Part shown: piece after piece, positions 56,233-64,000 of the stretch
How positions within the stretch are numbered: position 1 is the stretch's first letter
How the letters are laid out: each line of letters starts with the position of its first letter
Origin: Bretschneidera sinensis
Taxonomy: Eukaryota > Streptophyta > Magnoliopsida > Brassicales > Akaniaceae
DNA: 64,000 nucleotides
Assembly: GCA_023935145.1 (NCBI GenBank)
Contig: CM043705.1
Location: 22,165,501-22,229,500, forward strand
Direction of reading: 5' to 3'
Notes under the pieces: generated by a model
Told to the model about the DNA's origin: nothing
Databases searched by the model: none
What the model saw: the letters and a program-made list of their open reading frames with translations, nothing else
Position numbers and translations under genes: made by a program

Positions 56233-57699
56233 TTTGATGATTTGGGTGGTCGCGGCTACTTCTGGCTTCTTCTAGCGGGGCCTCTCCTGCTCTGCCCTGG
56301 CGTTTCTTTGAGGATTCGGCCTTTCTTGCCAGGGCTGGTAAGAGCGTTTGTCATCTCTCCTTGGTGGTATGGGGGTTTCACGACTTCAAGGCCCAGTGAA
56401 CTCCTTCAGGTGCCCTCGGTTAATGAGATTCTCAATCTATTCCTTTAAGTCGTGGCACTCCTCTGTATCATGGCCACGGCTTTGGTGGAACCGACACCAC
56501 TTCTTGGGGTCTCCTCCAAGGGGCTTATTGGGTGGCCACTGTAGGACAGACTTGTTTTGAAGCTGCATAAGGACGTCAGTCCTACTAGTGTTGAGGGGAG
56601 TGAAGTTGTCGACTCGAGGGTGGGGCCTATACCTGTCCTCTTGGTGAGGCTTTTTGGCTACTCCTTTCTGGGGGGCAGGGTCTTTCCTTTTTCTTCCGGT
56701 TTCTCCATCCCTTTCTCTTCTGAAGGCTTGATCGTCCTCCGCCAGCATGCACTTTTTTTCCCGGGCCAGGATTTCGTTCATGTCTTGGGGCGGGCACCGA
56801 GTTAGCTTGGAGCTAAAGATTCCTGACCTCAATCCGTTTTTGAAGGCCATCACCTGGACGTTGGGATCAAGATCTGGAATTTCCCAAGCTGCTGTGTTGA
56901 ACCGAGAGATGTAAGCCCGAAGTCTTTCTCCTTTATGCGGGATAATGTTGAAGAGGCTTTCCGAGGTGTGGGCCCCTTGCTGCTGAGGAAGTGATAGGAG
57001 AAAGCATGACTGAGCTCTTTGAAACTACCAATGGTTCCCGGCTTCAAGTGTGAGTACCAAGTGCCCGCCGCCTTTTCAAGAGTCAGGGGGAAGGCGCGGC
57101 ATATGATCTGGTCTAAGTGCCGGTGCAGCACCATTGTCGTCTTATAATGCTAGAGGTGGTCCATCGGATCCGTGGTTCCGTCATACATTCTGACCTGGGG
57201 CATCCTAAAGTTTGGCGGGAGAGGGGTTTCTAGGACGCCTTCTGTGAAAGGGGGGTCCTGGACGCAGAGTTCGTCCATAATACTGAGGCTCTTGTACCTT
57301 AGAGCCGAGTCTATTCTTTCCTGCATTTTCTCAAATCGACTGTCAAGGCTGGGGTTGCCCTTTGAAATGGAACTTTCTTTGGACTGGCTATGTCGTGGTG
57401 AGGGCTCAGCGCGGGGCTGGTTATATGTCGGGTCATTCCTGGCTGATGACTCGACCTCTCCCGGAGCTTAGTGAGGAGGGTATGAAGGCTGCCGATCCCT
57501 TTCCCGGACATGAGCCGCCAGATTGGTTATCATTCTAGACAGTTCTAGGAACTGAGCTTGGGTCGCTGGGGCTTGAAGGTGCGCAGGGGCTCCCTCGTCG
57601 TCTTGGGAGTCAGTTTCAAAAAGGTGGGGACGCTGCTCTCTGGCGGGGGTGGCATGCTCTGGGATTGTTGGGAATCCGGGTCTGGATCGGTGACCATAA
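56233..57699 (-). pseudogene. Gag, unit 2, N-terminus replaced at the block junction
   Basis: Fragments 56437-56853 and 56850-57134 overlap in different frames because a few bases are missing near 56967, compared with units 1 and 3. The TAG after MDHL is shared. Across the upper junction an open frame (57468-57803) runs without a stop from RNase H/integrase-side sequence (QLYKRGLTTPYLRCLGPRE) into gag (TYLYGHRSRPGFPTIPEH). Confidence 0.85.
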
Positions 57700-57809
57700 A
57701 GATAGGTCTCTCTGGGTCCGAGGCATCGTAGGTACGGTGTAGTTAGACCCCTTTTGTATAATTGCCCTTCCATAAGGGTGTAACGCGAGGCACGGGAGAT
57801 CAATTTCTT

Positions 57810-58935
57810 GGCTTAGTCCTTGGGTTCCGGTACAGTGCCGTCTTTCAGATACTTGAGGATCGGGTCCATCCACGAGGGTCCTTCTTCTACTGGCAGGACT
57901 GGGGCTTCATCTGTACTTGGGGCAGGGAGAATTTCCTGATAGATAGCCCGACTAGGTACCAGTTGTTAGGAGGAGGACAAATTTGCAAGGGCATTTGCCT
58001 TAGAGTTTTCAGTTCGGGGAATCCGGGTCATCCAGAATGTTTTGAATATGGTAGCTGACTCCTTCACTTTTCGGAGATATTGGGAGAGCTTCTCGCCCCT
58101 GGCCTCGAATTCTCCCTGCACCTGACTCACCACCAACTGAGAATCGCTGAATACCTCCAGTGCTTCTACGGCCAGTGCCCTAGCTAACCTTAGTCCGGCC
58201 AGAAGGGCTTCATACTCTGCTTCGTTATTGGAGGCCTTGAATCTGAACCTCAACGTATATTCAATGGTGAAGCCTTCAGGGCTGCAGAGGATTAGTCCTG
58301 CCCCGCTCCCCTGTGAATTTGAGGATCCATCCACATGAAGACTCCATCCCAAAGGGGGACCGCTATTTAGGGGTGCTTCAGGTTCGTCTAGAATTATGGG
58401 CAAAATCGTTTCTACGATGAAGTCGGCCAAGGCTTGGGCCTTGATAGATTGCCTGGGTCAGTAGCGGATATCGAACTCCCCTAGCTCGACTACCCATTTT
58501 ACCATTCTCCCTGAAGCACTCGGATTGTGAAAGACTTGCCTCAAGGGTTTGTCCGTCAAAAAGAGGATAATGTGTGCTTGAAAGTAAGGCCGGAGCTTTC
58601 GGCCGGCTATTATCAGAGCGTAGGCCATTTTTTAAATGGGAGGGTACCTCGTTTCAGCCTCATGGAGAATTCGGCTGACGTAGTAGATAGGTTTTTGGAT
58701 ACGCGCCTCTTCTCGTACCAGAACAGAGGCCACAGTGCTTGGTCCAGCGGATAGGTAAAAGAAGAGTTCTTCGTCCAGGAGTGGCTTGGTCAAAAGGGGC
58801 GACGAACTAAGGTACTTCTTCAAGTATTCAAACGCCTCTTAGCAGCTCTCAGACCAGGCGGAGTCTTTCACCTTTTTGATAGCTTGAAAGAAAGAGAGGC
58901 ACCTTTCTACCGATTTAGACATGAAACGGCTCAGG
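57810..58935 (-). pseudogene. RT connection and RNase H, unit 3
   Basis: RNase H is open at 57966-58430 with three acidic motif segments: LHVDGSSNSQ, NNEAEYEALL and FSDSQLVVSQ. The connection (58632-58823, LLDEELFFYLSAGPSTVASV) is cut on the RT side by the stop shared with unit 2 near 58840. Confidence 0.85.
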
Positions 58936-58969
58936 ACTGCGACTCGTCCAGTGAGTCACTGGACTTTTT

Positions 58970-60526
58970 TTACTGACTTGGGGGGGCCATGTTAAGGATA
59001 GCCTCTATCTTCTCCGTGTTGACCTCTATCACTCTCTGAGTGACTATAAATCCCAAGAACTTGCCCCCGGTTACCTCAAAAGCACACTTGGACGGATTCA
59101 ACCTCATATTATGCTTGCACAGGACTCCGAAAGCCTCTTCCAGATCGGAATGATGGTTTTGTGCCTTGGGGCTTTTGACCAGCATGTCGTCCACATAGAT
59201 TTCCATATTCCTCCCGATCTGTCTTTTGAATATTTTGTTCACTAACCTCTGGTAGGTTGCCCCAGCATTCTTCAGTCCGAAAGGCATTACCTTGTAGCAG
59301 CATAACCCTCGCTCGGTGATGAAAGCGGTCTTTTCTTGATCAGACTCATGCATGAAGATCTGATTATAACCGGAGTAGGCGTCCATGAAAGAGAGGAGTT
59401 CATGCTCAGAGGTAGTATCCACCATTTGATCGATCCGGGGGAGAGAGAAGCTGTCCTTGGGGCAAGCTTTATTTAAGTTGGTGAAATCAATGCAGATATG
59501 CCACTTTCCGTTGGCTTTCTTGACCGTTACCACATTAGATACCCACTCGGGGTACCTTGTTTCTTTAATGAAACCAGTTTCCAGCAGCTTGTCTACCTCG
59601 GCGTTGATGGCCACATGACGCTCGGGAGCAAAGGATCTCTTCTTTTGAATAACTGGCTTGTATTCAGGGTCTACGTTCAGGCGGTGCTCAATGGTTTCAG
59701 GGTTGACCCCTGGCATGTCTGATGCTGACCAGGCGAACAGATCTTGGTTCCTTTGGAGGAGGCAAAGAAGTTCTTCTCTGGCCTCCTTTGAGAGGTTTGC
59801 TCCTATGTGTATGGTTCGGGCGGGGTCTTCTCCTAGGAGCATAGTGGTTAGTTCCTCCGCGGGTCGACCTCTGGGTGTCTTCATCTTGTCCCGCAGATCC
59901 TCCACTTCAAGTGGTAGGGCCTCGATTTTTTTCCTTTCTCTGATAGCGCACAGGTAGCAGGATCGAGAGACTCTCTGATCCCCCTTTATCACCCCTACAC
60001 TTTTGCTAGCGGGGAACTTGACCTTCAGGTGATAGGTAGAGACAACGACTTTTAGTTTGTTGAGGGTGGGCCGTCCAATTATCATGTTGTAGGAGGAGGG
60101 TTGTTTTACCACTAGGAACGTGGCCCGTACAGTAGCTGTTCTTGGCACTATCCCGACGGTTATCGGGAGGACTATGCTTCCTTCTGGGTAGATTGAGGAT
60201 CCCCTGAAGCTGTAGAGGGGGGCAGGAGTAGGCTCCAGATGTCTCTCATTTAGTTCTATGCGCTGGTAGGCATCATGAAACAGTATATCAGCGGAGCTCC
60301 CATTATCGATCAGGACCCGCCGTATCTCGCAGTTGGCCACTAAGAGTGAGACTACTACAGCGTCATCATGAGGAGTCTGCACGTCCTCTAGGTCGTCTTC
60401 CATGAAGGAGATCACTAGCTTCATTTTCCTTTTCTTGTGGGGATCGCTGACTGAGGTCACAGCCCTGGCATACGCTTTGCCGCTCTGCCCCAAATTATCC
60501 CCTGCGGCTGGTCCTCCGCAAATCAT
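58970..60526 (-). CDS. Protease and reverse transcriptase, unit 3, open over 518 codons
   Basis: The only unit with this segment uninterrupted. Protease: LIDNGSSADILFHDAYQRIE near residue 70-90. RT: EWVSNVVTVKKANGKWHICI, FMDAYSGYNQIFMHESDQEK, VMPFGLKNAGATYQRLVNKI and the catalytic YVDD near residue 455. It is part of a polyprotein, not a stand-alone gene: gag before it and RNase H after it are broken, and the ATG at 60526 is simply the first one after the upstream stop. Confidence 0.88.
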   Translation of the reverse strand: MICGGPAAGDNLGQSGKAYARAVTSVSDPHKKRKMKLVISFMEDDLEDVQTPHDDAVVVSLLVANCEIRRVLIDNGSSADILFHDAYQRIELNERHLEPTPAPLYSFRGSSIYPEGSIVLPITVGIVPRTATVRATFLVVKQPSSYNMIIGRPTLNKLKVVVSTYHLKVKFPASKSVGVIKGDQRVSRSCYLCAIRERKKIEALPLEVEDLRDKMKTPRGRPAEELTTMLLGEDPARTIHIGANLSKEAREELLCLLQRNQDLFAWSASDMPGVNPETIEHRLNVDPEYKPVIQKKRSFAPERHVAINAEVDKLLETGFIKETRYPEWVSNVVTVKKANGKWHICIDFTNLNKACPKDSFSLPRIDQMVDTTSEHELLSFMDAYSGYNQIFMHESDQEKTAFITERGLCCYKVMPFGLKNAGATYQRLVNKIFKRQIGRNMEIYVDDMLVKSPKAQNHHSDLEEAFGVLCKHNMRLNPSKCAFEVTGGKFLGFIVTQRVIEVNTEKIEAILNMAPPSQ

Positions 60527-62074
60527 TTTGATGATTCGGGTGGTCGCGGTTACTTCTGGCTTCTTCTAGCGGGGCCTCTCCTGCTCTGCCCTGGCATCTC
60601 TTCGAGGATTCAGCCTTTCTTGCCAGGGCTGGTAAGGGCGTCTGTCATCTCTCCTTGGTGGTACGGGGGTTTCACGCCTTCGAGGCCCAGTGAACTCCTT
60701 CAGGTGCCCTCGGTTAATGAGATTCTCAATCTGTTCCTTCAAGTCGTGGTACTCCTCTGTATCATGGCCACAGTTTTGGTGGAATCGGCACCACTTCTTG
60801 GGGTCTCCTTAAAGGGACTTCTTGGGTGGCCACTGTAGGACAGACTTGTCTTGAAGCTGCATGAGGACGTCAGTCCTAGTAGTGTTGAGGGGAGTAAAGT
60901 TGTCGACTCTAGGGTAGGGCCTATACCTGTCCTCTTGGTGAGGCTTTTTGGCTACTCCTTTCTGGGGGGCAGGGTCTTTCCTTTTTCTTCCGGTTTCTCT
61001 ATCCCTTTCTCTTCTGAAAGCTTGATCGTCTTCCGCCAGCATGCACTTTTCTGCCCGGGCCAGGATTTCGTTCATGTCTTGGGGCGGGCGCCGAGTTAGC
61101 TTGGAGCTAAAGATTCCTGACCTCAATCCGTTTTTGAAGGCCATCACCTGGACGTTGGGATCAAGATCTGAAATTTCCCAAGCTGCTGTGTTGAACCGAG
61201 AGATGTAAGCCCAAAACCTTTCTCCTTTATGCTGGATAATGTTGAAGAGGCTTTCCGAGGTTTTCTTGGGCCCCTTGCTACTGAGGAAGTGATAGGAGAA
61301 AGTGTAACTGAGCTCTTTGAAACTGCCAATGGTTCCCGGCTTCAAGTGTGAGAACTAAGTGCCCGCCGCCTTTTCAAGAGTCAGGGGGAAGGCGTGGCAC
61401 ATGATCTGGTCTAAGTGCCGGTGCAGCACCATTGTCGTCTTATAATGCTAGAGGTGGTCCATCGGATCCGTGGTTCCGTCATACATTCTGACCTGAGGCA
61501 TCCTAAAGTTTGGCGGGATAGGGGTTTCTAGGACGGCTTTCCTGAAAGGGGGGTCCTGGACGCAGAGTTCGTCCATAATACTGAGGCTCTTGTACCTTAG
61601 AGCCGAGTCTATTCTTTCCTGCATTTCCTCAAACCGTCTGTCAAGGCTGGGGTTACCCTTTAAAGTGGAACTTTCTTTGGACTGGCTATGGTGTGGTGAG
61701 GGCTCAGCGCGGGGCTGGTTATGTGTCGGGTCATTCCTGGCTGATGACTTGGCCTCTCCCGGAGCTTGGTGGGGAGGGTATGAAGGCTGCCGGCCCCCTT
61801 CCTGGACATGAGCCGCCAGATTGGCTATCATTCTGGACAATTCTAGGAACTGAGCTTGGGTCGCCTGGGCTTGAAGGTGCGCAGGGGCTCCCTTGTCGTC
61901 TGGGGAGTCGGTTTCAAAAAGGTGGGGACGCTGCTCCCTGGCGGGGGTGGCATGCTCTGGGATTGTTGGGAATCTGGGTCTGGATCAGTGACTATAAACG
62001 TCGCCTTGGATAGGAGCCGAGCATGCAGCCGGGGCTTCCTTGTTGGCTCTCCTAGCACCGTTCCCTTGTGGCAT
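60527..62074 (-). pseudogene. Gag of element 2 with original start, unit 3
   Basis: ATG 62074 (MPQGNGARRANKEAPAAC), 56 bp inside the primer site, is the natural start. A TGA about 29 codons in replaces Arg, which the other units keep (GHRSRPGF); the plus strand shows a CG-to-CA change. Open at 61448-61840 until the TAG after MDHL shared by all units, then 60809-61345 carries the gag domain (SFKELSYTFSYHFLSSKGPK, EKCMLAEDDQAFRRERD). A further stop near 61353-61355 is private to this unit. Confidence 0.85.
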
Positions 62075-62129
62075 CGTGACAGATAAGTTCTTTTACTTCT
62101 TTGCTTCTATTGTAGCGAGAGATTGTGGT

Positions 62130-62147
62130 TTCCCACAGACGGCGCCA
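62130..62147 (-). other. Primer binding site of element 2
   Basis: Minus strand TGGCGCCGTCTGTGGGAA, three bases inside the LTR. The sequence is common next to the LTR in plant gypsy elements of this kind. I did not establish which tRNA it pairs with. Confidence 0.8.
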
Positions 62148-62150
62148 ATC

Positions 62151-62786
62151 TGTTGATGCCGTTTGCTTAAGTTAGCAAATGTTTAGGGGAGGAGTCGTGG
62201 GTTCGAGAGAGGAACCGATGACTCTTTAGAAAATCAAGTGAAGCGTGTGTGTCAATCTCAATCTGAATAATAATCCTCGGTGAAGTCCATACCTTGGCCC
62301 ATTTATAGTCGTCTGCCAGAGGGGGGAGCATGATTACAAGCTCAGGAGAGGAGGTGCCGTAGGGGTTGTAGGGTGGCCGGCGGCTGTAGGGTGGCTGGCG
62401 GCCATAGGGTGGCTTACGGCTATAGGGTGGCTGCAGGGCTAGGGGTTGCAGAGTGGCTAACGGCGGTATGAGAGATCTAGGTGTGGGCCTGCTGGGTCAT
62501 TCTTCACGGGTTTGGGGATTTTTTGCTGGGCCGGAGAACATACTGTCTGCTTTTTCGGTTCGGAGAAGTTTATCAGGCCAGCTAGGCTGGAATACCCTGT
62601 CGGGGCCCAAACTTATTTGGGCCGTAGGTTTTAGCCGGGTCGGGAGCTCATTTGGGTTGGAATATGCCTGCTGGGCGTGGAGCCCATTTGGGCCGGAACA
62701 TGTTTGCTGGGCTTGGTGTCTGTTTCGGTCAGAACATGTCTGCTGGGCTTGGTGTCTGTTTGGGCCAGTGTTTTTAGGTCGTATCA
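62151..62786 (-). repeat. 5' LTR of Tat-like element 2, with two internal tandem arrays
   Basis: 636 bp between TGTTGATGCC and GTCGTATCA (plus reading). TATA box on the minus strand at 62301-62307 (TATAAAT). 62368-62439 is four exact 18-bp units (GTAGGGTGGCTGGCGGCT type) beginning about 60 bp upstream of the TATA. 62651-62769 is three 36-bp units plus a partial (TGCTGGGCTTGGTGTCTG core). The outer end rests on TG/CA only, as no second LTR is present. Confidence 0.75.
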
Positions 62787-63050
62787 CATACCTTGAGTCG
62801 ATTGCACAATGTGAGAAAATCAATCGCCGACGAAACGGACGAACCAGACTACCCGATCGAACCGTCTGACTCTGCCAAATTCACCGGTCTCTTGGATCCG
62901 AGTCCGTCCAAACCGGTTTTCTGGCACCGTACCGATATGATCCTTGGACTCGGAGCTTCGCTGAAGAAAACGGGTCTCGATAAGGTCCCATTGAAGGAAG
63001 CTAGAGGTCTGCAACGAAGAAGTGACTGGTTCAGTGGAGGTGCGCAGTGA
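62787..63050 (+). CDS. Coding-like fragment directly abutting the LTR, unidentified
   Basis: From about 62812 to TGA at 63048-63050 a plus-strand frame has composition and codon use typical of plant exons, unlike its AT-rich right flank. Visible stretches are KSIADETDEPDYPIEP, SKPVFWHRTDMILGLGASLK and RGLQRRSDWFSGGAQ. There is no ATG start near the LTR and no clear splice acceptor, so it may be the last exon of a host gene cut by the insertion. I do not recognise the family. Confidence 0.45.
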   Translation, partial: HTLSRLHNVRKSIADETDEPDYPIEPSDSAKFTGLLDPSPSKPVFWHRTDMILGLGASLKKTGLDKVPLKEARGLQRRSDWFSGGAQ

Positions 63051-64000
63051 GTCGATGGATTAACCGCCACTGGCGTGGAGATTGAAACTGCAGTTTTTGC
63101 TTTCTGAAAGTGCTTTTGGTTTTTCGGTTAACTTTTTTCTGTTGTTATTTTTGGCTCTCTATGGTGTGTTCTGCCTTTTTGCCTTTTTCTTTTCTTTGGT
63201 TACAAAGGTACCGAAAGACTAGAGAGTAGAAATGCTCAAATTCTGGTATATTCTCTTTTTCTCTCGTGGTTAGGAGTTTGGACATCACCGTTTAAAACGT
63301 TACAAAAGGATTCTGGTGCCTTAAAAATATATTTTTGATAATAAAATTTATATTTTTATAATAAAATAAATATTTTTAATTATAAAATTATTTTTTTATC
63401 AATATTTTATTTTTATCAACAAAACTTACCTCAAAAAGTAAATTCTTTACCAAAGATTTCGCCTACAATTATCCAAATATTTAAATTTATTTTTAATCTT
63501 ATTTAAAAAATAAAAAATATTTTGTTTTTTATTTACAAATCCAAGGTTAATTAAAAAAATTAAGAATAATAATATTTTCTCAAAAGATTAAAATTTAATT
63601 AAGAAAAGTTAAAAATGTTTATTAAAAATAACTTTTAAGATTAAAACAATTATTGATATTCTAACATGATGCGCAATCAATATATATATTTTAACTTTTG
63701 AACAGAAGAGAAAAATAGAAAAACAATGTTGTAACAATTAACTTAACCACGAGGGGATGAAAGTAGAATTTTTTTTACGAGGATTCAGATATTTACAGTG
63801 AATTTTTTTTGATAAAATCTAAATCATGAAACTCTATAAAATTTGAATTATTTTAAGATAATAACTTATAAAAAGAAGATTTTTAAAAATTCAAGATAGG
63901 TAAAGTCAAAAATTTTAATATTTTTATTTGTTAAAGCCTAAGTTGATACGATGATAATTAAGAAATAAAATGTCGTAAAAAAGGAAGTACAAGAAATATT
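63051..64000. other. AT-rich flank without a supported gene
   Basis: The first 200 bp are T-rich and could be a 3' untranslated region of the fragment ending at 63050. The rest is A/T-rich with no frame or repeat boundary recognised. Confidence 0.5.

Larger units (their letters stand above)
53411..57704 (-). repeat. Tandem block, unit 2 (gag-PR-RT-RH)
   Basis: 4294 bp; both edges carry the same junction (ACCATAAAGATA then GGTCTCTCTGGG, plus-strand reading). Very close to unit 3 by eye. Confidence 0.9.
57705..61998 (-). repeat. Tandem block, unit 3 (gag-PR-RT-RH), next to the 5' LTR
   Basis: Starts at the same GGTCTCTCTGGG junction. Its upper end is not a junction but continues into the original gag start (ATG 62074), primer site and LTR, so this unit shows the ancestral arrangement on that side. 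Confidence 0.9.
44437..62786 (-). mobile_element. Tat-like Ty3/gypsy element 2 with triplicated gag-PR-RT-RH block
   Basis: On the minus strand: 5' LTR (62786-62151), primer site, then three consecutive gag-protease-RT-RNase H blocks (61998-57705, 57704-53411, 53410-49114), one integrase (49220-47830), an antisense gene (plus, 46121-47937) and an 89-bp tandem array (45645-44437). No 3' LTR resembling the 5' LTR was found to the left of the array, so that end is truncated or lost and the left limit given is only the array edge. Confidence 0.85.

Noticed and set aside
49111..62000. Three separate full retrotransposons in tandem
   Set aside because: No LTR, primer site or integrase occurs between the units; boundaries fall inside coding sequence with identical junctions.

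Overview
The window is repeat-dense nuclear DNA of a flowering plant, probably a eudicot. The evidence is nested Ty3/gypsy (Athila-like, Tat-like) and Ty1/copia (Tork-like, SIRE-like) LTR retrotransposons, tRNA-Asp and initiator tRNA-Met primer sites, GT-AG introns, an AT-rich background, and one complete host gene for a nucleolar DEAD-box helicase of the plant RH7/PRH75 type. Nothing bacterial, organellar or viral was seen, and no rRNA, tRNA or CRISPR locus.

Layout. 1-6701: Athila-like array on the minus strand ordered LTR-gag-LTR-gag, without pol, running off the left edge. 7561-9102: LTR, primer site and internal stub of another minus-strand gypsy element. 9103-10908: decayed LTR-like DNA. 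11148-11442: probable solo LTR. 11852-16932: Tork-like copia element (minus) with a perfect 5-bp target duplication but almost no 5' LTR. 17208-35363: decayed Tat-like gypsy element (plus) carrying an antisense, intron-containing gene (23093-25185); its 3' LTR is split at the TATA box by a young SIRE-like copia element (25917-35126, target duplication AGTAT). 36916-41853: intact 14-exon RH7-like gene (minus). 42147-42763: MITE-like sequence. 44437-62786: second Tat-like element (minus) with a 13.6-unit 89-bp tandem array, an antisense gene on the plus strand, one integrase, three tandem copies of a 4.3-kb gag-protease-RT-RNase H block, and a 5' LTR; no 3' LTR was found. 62787-63050: a short coding-like stretch directly abutting that LTR.

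The only clearly functional host gene is the helicase, whose upstream region carries telo-box and GGCCC motifs typical of plant ribosome-biogenesis genes. The rest records retrotransposon activity: nested insertion, tandem amplification of dead coding blocks, and non-coding arrays inside elements. Most notable are the triplicated block, the antisense gene shared by two diverged Tat elements, and palindromic or tandem motif clusters just upstream of the TATA box in several unrelated LTR families. Exon limits, motif positions and divergence statements come from reading by eye; no alignment or search was run.
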